From positions 62,001-126,000 of the forward strand of contig JAMQCK010000043.1 in assembly GCA_024196135.1 (NCBI GenBank): a DNA stretch of 64,000 nt, written 5' to 3'. A program made the translations under genes and the position numbers. Source of the DNA: Pleurotus ostreatus/Saccharomyces cerevisiae fusant (taxonomy: Eukaryota > Opisthokonta). Below the pieces are notes generated by a model. That model was not told the DNA's origin. It did not search any database and saw nothing but the letters and a program-made list of their open reading frames with translations. Every line of letters begins with the position of its first letter. The stretch's first letter is position 1. This document shows, piece after piece, positions 12,076 through 24,029 of this stretch.

Positions 12076-12157
12076 GCTGTCCTCTACCTCTTACCAGCGT
12101 CATCTACCTCTTACGGGCTGTCCTTTACCTTATACGAGCTGTCCTTTACTTATATGG
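12076..12157 (+). repeat. Degenerate ~21-bp tandem repeat in the 3' flank
   Basis: Four imperfect copies of GCTGTCCTTTACCTTATACG-like units, about 210 bp downstream of the RlpA-like stop codon. Probably in or near its 3' UTR. The stretch 11866-12765 otherwise holds no gene that can be supported. Confidence 0.6.
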
Positions 12158-12765
12158 TTCCCTCATCCCTTGTACATCTTCGCTTATCCTTGTACATATG
12201 GGCAGCGGCTTCGACAGCCGCTGGGCAGTTTTACGCACATATCGATGACCGGCACGTCGAGATGTCAATGGGCTCATACATTACATAGAGTATGCTGTAT
12301 TCGTTTGGTCTTTACGTGTATCAAAAAGTCTTTCGTCTTCACTTCAGCGCGATTGAGTCTTCATAAGTTTAATCTGATTGCTGTCCCTCCCTCGCGTAGT
12401 TGCGACCTTAGTGCGACATGCTTAATGCAGTCCAAGAGCGCTCGTATCGAGCCTTAGGCTGCGGTACACGATGAGAAATGGGGTAGAAATGCCTAGCGAT
12501 CGACCTAGAGCTTGAAAACGCAGAGCCGGCTGGCAGGCTGGCAGGCAAGCGCGAATACAGCGCAAGCACCAGTGGGAGAAGAGGCAAAGGCTTCTCAAGA
12601 CGTTGAAGCTTGAGGAGCCTGAGATCTGAACGACAGTCTGTAGCAATAGTGATTTGTCTTCAGGTGCACGTCTATGACTATCTCGCCTGTTAGCGACATA
12701 AGCAAAGCCTATAGACACTGACACTCACGGTATAGTCCGAATATTCATCCATCTCTATCAAACTC

Positions 12766-15037
12766 CTAAAAGACCGGCGCATCCCTCAAAAACAACTTCG
12801 TTTCTTCCTTCCTTATCCACCGTGTCACCGCATTCGCCGCATTGATCACCGCCGTCTTCGGCAGCAACGGCGACAGAGCGATGTACAGCTCAAATGGTTG
12901 TGTGATCTGCATGGCCTTGTTAGTCAACCATCCCTAGCAATGACCACCTAACCACCCACCCAACCCATCACGCTCTCCTTCTCCGTCTTGATATACTGCA
13001 GCTTCAGCGTCTCCCCCTGCCCCGACCGCGCGTGGATGGCATCGTGTAACTTCTGATATAGCGTGACCAGCCGCCGGCGCTCGTCCACGCCCTCGTAGGG
13101 GTCCTCGAATGCGGGCATAGTCACTTGGACCTGGGCGCGGGCCTTGTAGATGAAGTGTCGGAGGCCGGGGATGCCGAGTTCGCCGACGCTGTACTCGGTC
13201 TTCTGCTCAGTTGTGCAAGCAGATATGAGGGATGCGAGTGAGCCTTCGGTGGCGAGGCGCTGAGAAGGTCAGGTTAGTGCTGCGCGACAAGCAAAGGGAA
13301 GGTGCTGAACATACTTCGCAAGCCGAGTCGCACCACCCGCGCACGACGTCGAACTCCGCGCCCCCGCTGATACAAACCAGTACGACATTCGGATCGTCGT
13401 ACGGAGCTTTCTCTGCGAGCGAAACATCATCAACAGATGCCGAGGAAGGGGTGGGTGCTCGCGAAGGCTCTTGCGGGGTCTGATCAGGGTGCAAAGACGC
13501 TTGAGACGATGGTGGAGGCGAGGATATCGACGTGGTCTGGGAAGCAGTTTCAAGGTTGCCGCTTGGTTGTACTGGTATAGTCGCCGGCGGGCTGTCCGGT
13601 CTTGACAAAAAGGATATATAGGCATTCACGAAGCCCGATGGGTTGAACTTGGGCAAGCAGAGGGGTATCCATGATGTTGACGCTGGTGCATTGAGGATCG
13701 ATGGCGCGTAGACGGTGTTGAGGAGGATGTGGATATCTACAAGGGGCGTGAGTAGCCGGACATCACCATATGAGCAAGGCGTACCTGCGGGATGGACGGA
13801 GTGCTTTCGTGGGCGTATGAGCGTCACGACGCGTCCGCGGGCCATGAGCACGACGTAGAGGATTTCCTGTAGAAGTGTGAGCAACGGCTCGACCTATCGC
13901 ATGCACCTGGGCGTACCTTCTTCGAAGGAGGGATCAAAGCCTCTGCAATCCGTTTGCGTAGCCCAAGATCTAATCTGAGACACCATAGCGACGAGGTGCT
14001 CAGCGCCAGATCAAGCTCCATGCGCTCTAGCAGCGACGACAGGAATCCCTCCGCGCCATTGAGTAGTCGCCTCAGATCGAAGTTGGTCCGGCGTTCGAAG
14101 ATACGGCGCAGTTGTGCAGCAGTGACGATGCTAAGTATCTGCAGGTGCAAGTAGTCGAGATGCGTCCGCGTCTGCCTTCGCTCGCGTCAGAATGTGAGAT
14201 GCAAGCTGATGGATATATTTACGCACCACCGACTCTGGTTCACCCCATGAGGAGACGCACGCGTAGTAGAGTGGCGCGCGTTGGAGGAAAGTGATGCGTG
14301 TACCGCCCGCGTTGATGCAGCGGAGTTTGTCGCCGTCGTCGATGAAGACAGATATGAGGGCTTGCATTATGCCGAAGGTGGTGGTGAAGCGCTCTGCATC
14401 TGGACCGTCGGCGCTTGAAGGTCGTCAGTACTGAGAACAAGGACAGGAGTGGTGTCGCGCACCTCACGAAGACGGGTTTTCCCGCATCGCTGAACACGAA
14501 GTATTGTCTGCGTGGATAACGCTGGGCTGATGACTAGTCAGAATATTGCTGGTGTCACCGTGGCGTCGCACCTGGTACGTGAGGGATATCCGCCATCGCT
14601 GGTTGCTTGCCCTTCTGGCGCGGTGTCGAGCTTTCTGATCCGTGTCAGTTTGAGAGCTACTAATTGAAGAGGTACCACGCACCAACGCTGGTGAATGAAT
14701 GACTGAGGGTATTCCTCAGCTGCTCTCTCAATGCGCGCTTCGAGTCCTGCTGATCCAAAGTCGCCGTCGCCGTCACCTCCTCCACTTCTGGCGGATCCTC
14801 CACGTCCTCATCCTGCAGTATGATCCCCTCGCTGTCCGCATTGCTGAGCGATGACGCATAGCTGTCGAGCCCAGCCGCAGGCGCGCTTGATAGATGGCTG
14901 GAGTTCGGATTCGGGTTCAAGTTGGAGAACGAGGGCTGGGATTGGAGTACGGGAATTGCTATTCTCGAGGGTGTCGCACGCGACAACGCCGGCGCAGGGC
15001 TCCTCGACGGCGTCGGCGACCGCGGTGCATGCGACAT
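12766..15037 (-). CDS. MON1: Vacuolar fusion protein Mon1
   Basis: Mon1 with Ccz1 is the guanine-nucleotide exchange factor for the Rab7-type GTPase Ypt7, acting on endosomes, vacuoles and autophagosomes. The start MSHAPRSPTPSRSP opens a disordered, Ser/Pro-rich N-terminus with an acidic patch (DEDVEDPPEVEE). The first longin domain follows: RRQYFVFSDAGKPVFV, MQALISVFIDDGDKLRC and ITFLQRAPLYYACVSSWGE. Then come LHLQILSIVTAAQL and a second longin-like region (ILYVVLMARGRVVTLIR, DIHILLNTVYA). The C-terminus has YSVGELGIPGLRHFIYKARAQVQ and ends FLRDAPVF. A low-complexity Ser/Pro insert sits between domains. About ten short introns. Divergent from the transporter relic upstream. Confidence 0.93.
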
Positions 15038-15472
15038 GACGGTACGAACCAGAAGATGGATGGCGCCGGACCGAAGATCCGTGTGGACCCACAAGTTCAA
15101 GTTGAAGGTGCTCTCCAAGTTCACTGCTTGTCTCGATCGACCGAACAAGATCCAGAGCCATGTACATGTATGCTATATGTATCGTACATGGTGACCGTGA
15201 CACTAATGTATGTACGGGGGTCATTACAGGTATAAGCCTCCCCATCTCTGCCACCTCGCGCGAAGGTGTTATCCTCACTGGAGAGCATTGCCCTAATCTC
15301 ATCCGACAGCGATATTCGCCGCCTGCACAACGACGACGCCTGGGCCGCTATCTGCGGACACAAAGGCCGTTGCGGCATCGCCGCCCGTCTTGCGCACCTT
15401 GACGCCGACGTGCGTGTTCCGCTTTTCTTCTTTGCGAACTACTCTTTCTCAGTTGGAAACCTGATACCTCAG

Positions 15473-15870
15473 ACATAATGGTGGCGACAAGCCTGGGGAA
15501 TAGCAAGCTCGTCTGAAAGTTGCGGCTGTATGTCCAGATGATTCCGGCGGCGCTCAACTTATTGCGAGCACTCCGAGTCCTAGTACGTCCTGGATCTCGT
15601 GCTGTCATGAACACGCTGACAGCCTTTGGAAGACTTTGTTGGCTTTACATCACTTCGTCAAGGCTGACCAGGCCAATTGGCTGCTCGCGAACCCCCACCC
15701 CCGGACCCGCAACATCAACGCCCCCCTCACCGCTTTCGAGATAGACGAGATTGGAGAGAAGGTCGCCATCGGCGGCGCAGACAGTGCATTCCCCTGAACG
15801 CCTTTTCGCTCGAGCCTCGCTTACTTTACCTCTTGTACTGAGCGCTGGTGGGACTTCTTTCCGCACGGAT
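15473..15870 (+). pseudogene. Decayed fragment of an MFS sugar transporter
   Basis: The stretch matches, base by base with drift, the middle of the intact transporter at 34510-36821 (its positions about 35532-35965). Readable remnants are LYVQMIPAALN, versus LYIQMVPAALN in the intact gene, and FVKADQANWLLANPHPRTRN followed by INAPLTAFEIDEIGEKVAIGGADS. An in-frame TGA occurs near 15513 and other frame breaks are present. A GTACGTCC donor and the position of the next intron are still visible, and the final exon start (CGCTGGTGGGACTT) is kept. Introns being present means the copy arose from DNA, not from mRNA. The true parent may be another transporter elsewhere in the genome. Confidence 0.85.
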
Positions 15871-17516
15871 ACATCGCATACCAGTCCTAGTATTCCTGCA
15901 TACCCGACGTAGTCAGTAATATCTCTATTGTTAACCCAGTGAACGGGCAGTACTGGTTTGTGTCGGTTGTCCTCAATGCGTACTTTGCCTATCGACCCAA
16001 TTTGGTAGACGCCCTTGATCGGAGGCAAACTCAAAAGTGATCGAAAGTTGGAACTCCAAGGTTATGAGAGTTCCGTGGCAATCCCTGGAGTTCCAACAAC
16101 ACTGAACTCAGGCGATTCCAACGACCAAAGGTTGGAGGAGCATTGCACTTCGCGTTAGAAAGGGCAGGATTCTTCGCTGTTGATGACTATTGACAGCAGT
16201 GGGTCCCTTTGGCTTCCTACACGTGTGCTTGCCCCCATTCGCGGTTACCTCCGCACGCGCGCCTTCAACGCGACGGCGACGCGAGAATGTTCTGTGCCGC
16301 CTTTCCTTCCCCCGACTCCTTCCGTCTTACCCTCACCACGGCCATATAGTCCCTACAGTCTAGCCTCGGAACACTTCTCAGCTGACAGCTCTCGCCTGCC
16401 AATGGAGTCTGACCTACTTGCTAGTCTCGCTTCTGAATGTTTACTGGGCGCGGTCACGGTGCTTGTTGGTCGTCGACGTCCCTGTTGACGCGTTCGAGCC
16501 TGTGGCTTGTTCTCAACGCCTGTGCATCTGGCCTACTGATTGGAGGAGACCGTTCAAATGCCCTTGGTGCGTGTCGCGTTGATTCGTCGCCTGTAGCCGT
16601 GCACCTAACGCTACCCTTTCCATAGACGAACGCTGGAAGGAATACTGGACATATTTCCAAGCTTCCTCGCTAAACCGTTTGCGCGTAGAAGAGGCTACCT
16701 CTCACAGTGAAGCGAAGCGCGCAATATGTCGTCCGGAAAATGCTTCAGCGCTCATGTATTTCCACTTCGCAAACGCGCTTCCTGACGCCTCGGCTACGCA
16801 ACCACACCCGAAGGCACCGACGTGAATGCCCATTACGCGCAGGGCAGCATGCGCTCCACGACTTTTCATGGACCTGAAGCTCGCACTTCCGCCAGTCGCT
16901 GGCCTTCTTCGAACCTTCGGACCCGCTTGAATTTGCCATAATGAAGAACTTCCGGCACCCATGGTGCACACGAGAGCACGCAGTGGCCGCCTCATTTCCG
17001 ACAGGGCGCGAGGCGTGTTCTTTGTCCTTGCTATCGTACCCCATCCGCTTCACTGATCATGCCGACGCTGTCTGTCCCGTTCAAGGTTGCGCAGGTGGGT
17101 CGCCTGTTTATCTGCATTGTGCTTACCATTGATCAATTCTATAGCGATCCCATCGTCCTTGCCGTTGATCTCCTTGGACCAAGCACGGAGTTTCTCCGAT
17201 TCTACAGTACTGGATGACTAGTACATGTACAAGGTTGTAGTACTGCCTGTCGCTCCCTCGAGCTGTGAAGGATGTAGATCTGCCGCATCGCAGCTCGCGC
17301 TAGATCAGGGCAGGTTGGAGTTACCGTAATAAGCGCAAATAAATGATATCGGGTCTGACTCGCTTTGCTCCGCACGGCCGCTGCGTACACGCCACGCGTC
17401 TCTTCCTGAACGATCATCATCCCATTCTTCAGCCCTTCTCACTCTCGTTGTTGGACTCGCCCCTCGGACTTTGACGCGCCCCTTGGACTGCTAATTAACG
17501 GGAAGCACGGGAAGCA
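15871..17516 (+). other. Intergenic, no gene seen; contains a hairpin repeat
   Basis: About 1.6 kb between the transporter relic and the PP2C gene. Short open frames exist in several phases but none shows a recognisable motif or a convincing exon chain. The only clear structure is the inverted repeat at 16047-16097. Confidence 0.45.
16047..16097 (+). repeat. Perfect 12-bp inverted repeat
   Basis: GTTGGAACTCCA at 16047-16058 and its exact reverse complement at 16086-16097, separated by 27 nt. A partly related word (GAGTTCC) lies in the loop. No gene is nearby to assign a function. Confidence 0.8.
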
Positions 17517-19597
17517 ATGGTGTGCAAAATTTTTGGGATGCTCGTGTGCAGCGCAACCCTTACCCCGCCTCTCTAGGGTCAAACACTATCGTCTCCAGGT
17601 GCGTGGAGGCCCAACGCGCCACCGTGCTCTGCTCTGATCACAGATCCTACCAGCGACATGGAAAACCTCCGAGTCCGGCGCGAGCTCGCGATTTGCGTAC
17701 GCAGTGACCGAAATGCAGGGATGGCGAATAAGTGCGTCGCGCGTTCCCCGCGATCTCGCCGCAAAGACTCATATGATCGCGCAGCAATGGAGGACGCGCA
17801 CGCCGCCGTCCTCGCCCTCGACGAAGGCACTGACCAGACCAACACCTTTTTCGCCGTGTACGACGGCCATGGCGGTGCGTGACCGGCCGTTCGATCGACA
17901 CCTTCCCGCTCACTCCCCACCAGGCGGCACCGTCGCTAAGTTCGCCGCACAGAACGTGCACAAGCGCCTCGTCAAGGAGGAGGCATACGAGAAGAAGAAT
18001 TACGAGGAAGCGCTCAAGCGCGCCTTCCTTGGCACCGACGAAGACCTTCTCGCAGGCAAGACGATCAACGCCACTCACCGCCCTCCATGCTCATCCCCCT
18101 CTCCTCACAGACCCCGCTCATGTCCGAGACCCATCCGGGTGCACAGCCGTGGCCGCGCTCATCACCGCCGATAACAAGATCTACGTGGTCCGTGTGACTT
18201 GTACACGCGCATTGTGCTCACTAATCCTCTAATTTCAGGCAAATGCGGGCGACTCTCGATCAGTGATTTCTAACAAGGGAGTTGTCGAGCCCTTAAGCTA
18301 CGATCATAAGCCAACGAACGAGGGCGAGCGCGCGCGCATCACGGCAGCCGGCGGCTACATCGAGTACGGTCGCGTGAACGGTACGCGAACGTTATTCAGT
18401 GCAATGTATGGCGTGCTTACTGTTGTTTAGGCAACCTTGCTTTGTCTCGGGCTATCGGCGACTTCGAGTTCAAGAAGAACTACAACGTGACACCCGACAA
18501 GCAGGTCATCACTGCCAACCCGGACGTGAAGGAGTACCAGTTGACCGATGAAGATGAATTTGTCGTCATCGCTTGTGATGGTGCGTGCCTACGCGCATGG
18601 CCTATGGATGATATTGACGATGTCAACAGGAATTTGGGACTGTTTGACCTCGCAGCAGGTGGTGGACTTCGTGCGCTTCCAGGTTTCGGAGGGCAAGACC
18701 CTACAGGAGATCGGCGAAATGATGTGTGACCACTGTCTTGCTCCGGACACCTCTTCGGGCGCTGGTATCGGCTGCGACAACATGACCGTCCTCATCGTCG
18801 CGATTCTCAATGGCCGGACTCAGGAGGAGTGGAACGCTTGGATCACCGATCGCGTCAAGAAGGGCTATGGCTATCAAACCCCTACTACTCTTCCCCAACT
18901 CTACGCACAGTCCCGCATCATGTCCTTCCGCGCCAGACGCGAGGCACAGGAGGCGCGCGAGCGCTCAAGGCAGGACGGCGACGACAGCGCCGCCAGCTTC
19001 CTCGTTGGCTCGGGTCTGGGCCCCTTTGCGCGCGTCCTCGGCAGCGCGGGTGGCATCTCCTATAGCCCGGCGACTGGCATCCTGTCGGACGGCGGTGCGC
19101 TCATGTTTGGCAGCGACGACAGTGAAGAAGATGACGACAGCGACGAAGAACTTCGCAGTTCACGTTCCTTCTTCACTGACCAACTCGGGATTGGGCGTGG
19201 CGACAGCCCTGACCCAACCGAGAGTCTGAAGGCAAAACTCGACGCGTTCGAGCAGGCGGATGATGAAACGGACGACGATGGCGACTCGCACATGGTCGAC
19301 GCTTTGGAGGAGCAGGAAACCGAGGAGCGAGAGGAGGACATCGATGGAGCAGCAGCCGCTGCGCAGCGCGCATCGACCCCAGGCCCGGCCTCCGCGACCG
19401 AGTCCAATCCCAACGCCGCTGAGTCAAAGCCAGGCCCGACTCGGGGTGAGACTCCGCCGCCACCTCACCTGCCCAACGGCGACGCGAACGCGGAGCCACC
19501 AAAGCAGCTTGAGTCCCAACCTGGCGGTGACGCCGCGAGCCCCGCGGTCAAGGCCGAAGGTCTCATGGACAAGAGCGAGGACCCGACGCGGGTCTAA
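17517..19597 (+). CDS. PTC2: PP2C-type Ser/Thr protein phosphatase (Ptc2/Ptc3-like)
   Basis: Mn/Mg-dependent phosphatase; yeast Ptc2/3 act on stress MAP kinase and DNA-damage kinases. The 5' end is unusual: the ATG (17517-17519) is followed directly by an intron (17520-17576), then a 22-nt exon (17577-17598) encoding GQTLSSP, then an exon from 17654. This gives MGQTLSSPATWKTSESG, a good N-myristoylation start. The catalytic core follows in several exons: MQGWRITMEDAH, FFAVYDGHGG, SGCTAVAALI, ANAGDSRSV, NLALSRAIGDFEFK, VVIACDG and GIGCDNMTVLIV. All metal-binding Asp motifs are present. The last exon adds a long acidic, Ser/Pro-rich tail (GSDDSEEDDDSDEE and others), probably disordered. Confidence 0.93.
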
Positions 19598-19994
19598 TGG
19601 GCGCGCTGGCGCCCTCGCCCGCCGCCCTGGGGGCGAATTGGGCGCAGCTGTAATTCTGTCTGTAGTTATCTGGCGACGGACACTCGTGTATCGTTTAGGT
19701 AGTCTCTTGTGCTAGTCTTCCCCTCCTTTCTCTCATGCGCTGTCTCAATAACCCTGGTCTGACTCGCCGTGGCCGTAGCATGCATATTCACCATACCTAA
19801 CTATTATTCCCGGGTTTTCACTACCGTCCAGCTGGCGAGTCGCGGCTTTTACCCCTGTCCATGATATCGTGTAGTACTGTACAATCTCACTATCGGCGTC
19901 TAGACGTAGTACTGTACATAGTTCGTCTTCTTCAATATTTGATACTGGTTAGGCGCATACGCATACCGCAGCCTGAGTGGAACGATGAGGGTCG

Positions 19995-21914
19995 TTACAA
20001 GACGTGCTTGAGCATGACGAGCTCCTTCTCGGTGAGGCAGAGGATGACATGGCCGTGCTGGGGAGTGTCAACGAGCCCGACGCCAAGGAGGCTGCCGCTG
20101 CCGCCCTCGGCGACCTTCAAGATGGCCTGCTTGGACCACACGTCCTTGCCCTCCGCGGCGCGGTACATGTAGACGTTGCTGCCACGATCGCGCGTCCCGC
20201 TCTCGAAGGCCATCGCTGCACGTCCGGGGACGTGGTACGTGAAGCGCGTGTCCTGCTTGGAAGCGAGGACGAAGGAAAGCGCGGAGAACGTGCCGACGTG
20301 CGTCCATTGTGGTCCGTTCCCGTCGAGAGTCAACGAGAACTCGGCGCCGTCGAGCGCGTTCTTGATGACGAATGAGGGGGTGTGCGCATCCGCGCTCGGC
20401 ATGTCCGTCGACAAGAGCTGCACTGGCGTGCTCGACGTATCGGACGCACCCTCGGCGGTGCTGACCCAAGTCACGCAGACTTCGCGACCGACGGCAGAGT
20501 CGATCTCCATGTCCATTTCACCCTCTCCTAAGCTGGGCACGCCGTGTCCCAGACCGCCACCAACCTCCGCGGTGTACTTTTCCAGCGCATCGCGTATGCC
20601 AGCGAGCTCGCTCGGATCGCGCGTCTCGGGAACCTCCGCATCCTCCCAGCGCACGGCATCCGTGATAGGCTGCTGCGCAGACTCGAAGACGTGCATCCAA
20701 TTACGGTTCTCCTCGGCCTTGTCGAGGGTGAGGGTAAGGAGGCCGTCCTCGCTATCCCAGGTCCAGTAGGTCGTGTCGGGGCGGATCTTGTCCCAGAGGC
20801 GGGCGGAGGTGTAGGTGGGTGGGTGTAAGGCGGTGGTGGAGGGGACGTTGTCGATGGAGAGGGTGAGCGTGGTGCTGGTGAAGGCGACGTGGATGTCGTG
20901 TTTGGTCGTGCTCGGAGGGAGGGCGAAGACGACAGTGAGAGCGTCGGGTGTTTGATACCAGGAATATGGAGGTGGGCGCGGTGGCGCATCGGTGGCATCG
21001 GAGGGACCATCCAGACTCTCTCCTGCTCGGGGAATGGGGGCGAGCTCGTCGGGCTTGGGCTCGTAGTGAGGTGTCGGTGGAGCTTCGAGGCATTTGTAGA
21101 CAGAGCCTCCTGCAAGAAGCACGAGATGCCGAGTCGGGTCGTAGCGTACGTAGGTCGGAACGAAGTCACCGCGGCGACGGAACACAGTCGCAAGAGTACG
21201 CGGCTCTTCAGTGGAGGGTGAAGGTCCGATGCTGACGCCTCGGACCTCGAATGTGGGCGGTGTCTTCTTTCCAGAAGTAGCAGGCTGAGACTGGGCGCCA
21301 TAGCATCTGAAGGATACGATCGCAAGGACATGCCCCTCAGGAGTCAATGTAGCTTCGTGCAGACGGAAGGGATGATGAGTTGCGTCCTCGGTCGAGAGAT
21401 TGTACACCTCTGGCTCCGCAGAGGGCTTGTTCGCGGAGTCTAGCTGGAGGACATGCACCGATCCACGGCCATCTGACACGAGGAGGATATTGGGGGATGC
21501 GAACAGTGCGACAGGAAACTCTGGGTGCATGTCCGAAGTCGCTGAGGCGGAGGTAATGGTTTGCGGAAGTTCATAGACGACGTTGAACCTGGGTTCGAGC
21601 GTATCCTACTTGAGTTCGAACGCATGAGTGCTTGCGAGTGTGCGGAAAGGTACTATGCTTACCCTGTCCAAGTCCACCAATACAACTTGAGATGTGCTGT
21701 CAACATATGCACATCGGCCATGCCCAGTAAAGAGGTGATTATGATAGATCCTGCTTTGAACTTCTGGGAAGGATAATGGCGAACGCGATGCGATCTCCTG
21801 GGATAGTGCTTCCGGCAGGGGGAAGCGCGACACTACCTTCTCCTGATCTATGGCATCGAGCTTGTAGCCCTCGAACATGGGGTTCAGCAGGCTTCGTTGG
21901 ACGGTGAACTCCAT
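19995..21914 (-). CDS. NUDCD1-like CS-domain protein
   Basis: Two exons. The first begins MEFTVQRSLLNPMFEGYKLD and ends VLVDLDR; the intron acceptor lies just before DTLEPRFNVVYELPQ. The large second exon includes LLVSDGRGSVHVLQLD, in the N-terminal beta-propeller-like part. A CS (p23/NudC) domain follows: PYSWYQTPDALTVVFALP, HDIHVAFTSTTLTLSI and TYWTWDSEDGLLTLTLDKAE. The C-terminal part ends LTEKELVMLKHVL. Overall it is about 610 residues and collinear with NudC domain-containing protein 1. Relatives are Hsp90 co-chaperone-like factors linked to dynein and SCF complexes in animals; the role in fungi is not established. It converges with the PP2C gene across 397 bp. Confidence 0.88.
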
Positions 21915-22178
21915 CGTGGTGGTGGAGGTAGGAGGTAAAGTGCACTATATTTCACGTTCAGCGTCCAGAACGTTCCGCTCGACGGCGCCGGCGTCACCTG
22001 GCGCGCCCGATGTCGTCGATTCGGCCCGAACTGCGAGCGCCCAAAAGACGCGGCAATCTCCGGTGCAACTGCATATCCAGCCACTGCGTCTGTCCTGTCA
22101 CATGACAATGCACGTGCCCGCACCCAAGATTGATTGGGTTCCTCGCCGTCGTGCACGACAACTTCAAGACTCTTCAAG

Positions 22179-23010
22179 ATGGGTAAGTGCTGCTCCTCCT
22201 CGCTGCGAACCCACGAAAGCTCATGACCATGGACAGTTCGCTACGCCGGCGCCGCTTTTGCCGCTAACCCCGAAAAGAGTGCGTTTCTGGGCGATCTTTG
22301 AGTGAAGGAGGACGAAAGACTGATCGTGCACCCCAGCCTCGAAGGCGCGCGGCGAGTACCTCCGCACGCACTTCAAGAACATGCGTGAGGTCGCGGCTGC
22401 TTTGACTGGTGCGTCATATATCGAGATCGGATAGGAAGGGAAAGCTGACGATCGACTTTCAGGCTTGAAGCTCCAGAAGGCGTACAAGTACCTCGGCGAT
22501 GTCACGGAGCACAAGCAGATCATCCCCTTCCGCCGTTTTGCTGGTGGCATTGGCCGCGCATCGCAGGCGAAGCAGTTCAAGACCACGAAGGGTGCGTTCA
22601 ATCGTCGATCGGGATAATCCACGTACTCACCCGCCTCAGGTCGCTGGCCGGAGAAGTCCGTCCGCTTCATCCTCCGCTTGTTGAAGAACGCCGAGTCGAA
22701 CGCGGATGCCAAGAACATCGACGTCGAGGAGTTGACGATCAAGAACATCGTCGTGCAGCAGGCCCCCGTACGTGATTCGCGTTCTCTACCTGCCCATCTT
22801 TCCTAATTCACATCCAGAAAACCCGCCGCCGCACTTACCGCGCACACGGCCGCATCAACCCCTACCTCGGCCACCCCTGCCACGTCGAGGTCATCCTCGC
22901 CGCTGGTGAGGAGGAGGTTGAGAAGAGCACCGACAAGGTCGCCTCGACCGCGCTCACCGGCCTCAACCGGCGACAGGTCGCGCGCAAGCGCATCGAGGCT
23001 GCCCGCGCAT
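22179..23010 (+). CDS. RPL17: 60S ribosomal protein uL22 (L17)
   Basis: Structural protein of the large subunit lining the exit tunnel. Exon 1 codes only ATG plus one base (22179-22182); the intron from 22183 ends before TTCGCTACGCC, giving [15 protein letters not shown]. Further exons give [78 protein letters not shown] and [20 protein letters not shown]. The C-terminus ends RKRIEAARA. Length and motifs are normal for eukaryotic uL22. It is divergent from the NUDCD1-like gene with 264 bp between starts, so the two probably share an intergenic promoter. Confidence 0.97.
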
Positions 23011-24029
23011 GAGCGCGCCTTGATCCCTCCTTGCGCATCCTGCGTCCCTGGTGAGGGGCGCGCCCACCATATCCTGCGCATGCCCACACTGCAAATACGC
23101 CGTATGCCACTTCATGTACCATCTCAGCCATTCATATGCGTTCTATGCTATGCGTCGTGTCCACGCCGGGACTATGTGTTGCAGTCAAGATCCTGCTAGT
23201 GCAGTCTGTGCGGCAATGGGGAGGTATCACCTTCTGAGTGACTGTTGCGATTCGTGCAACAGATGTAGACAAAGGTAGCGGTCTGAGCACCGGACTTCAG
23301 TGGCATAGGATCTTTTGCAGTCAGGTACTGATTCTGTAGTTTTCGTGTCTTGTCGCAGTAGAGGGTGTGTTGGCGGTCGCGCCTTACTCAATAAGCAGAC
23401 GGCAAGGATGGAATAGGTGATCGAAGAATTATACCATGCTCCATGTCTTTTCAAGGAGATGAGAAGCCTGGCAAGCCGCCTGGAGAAGTGGTCAAGAGAC
23501 CGCTATTCATTCACCGAGTCCCTGCGATGTTCATTAGACGCACTTTGGGCGCTCCCTCTGATTACACGCACGAGGACGGTCAGTCCTTACGCTACACTGA
23601 CGTCCGATTGACTTTGAGCCTCTATGCAGATCCGACTAGCCATGGTCCAGTTTACGACGAGCGTTCAGAGATTGCGGTAGGGGTATTGCCGAATGTTGAG
23701 GCATGACAGAGCGCCCGGCGAGCGTCAAAGTCATAGCTTCTCGCTGCCCCTACAGTTCCGACTTCCGAGCGAGCTGGACGTCTGAGGAGAGTACGAATGG
23801 CTGCAAACCCGGTGGCGGCCCGCGTGATTGGGGGCATATCAAATCCCGCTAGCCCGATCACAAAGTGGGGTCTGGCGTCGAGGCGGCACTCCTGTCTCCA
23901 CTCTCGCCATCGACAACAAAGGCCCGGAGGTTTTTGTCCTCCACCTATACCTCGCGCGTCGATGCCCGCTTGAGCTCGCGCTTTCCCTCCCAATCTAGCC
24001 ACCCGTGAACGTTCGTTACGACCCCCGCC
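23011..24029 (+). other. Intergenic, no gene seen
   Basis: About 1 kb holding the 3' UTR of the ribosomal protein gene and the promoter of the antiporter. An open frame at 23427-23706 has no family features and is not supported. Confidence 0.45.
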
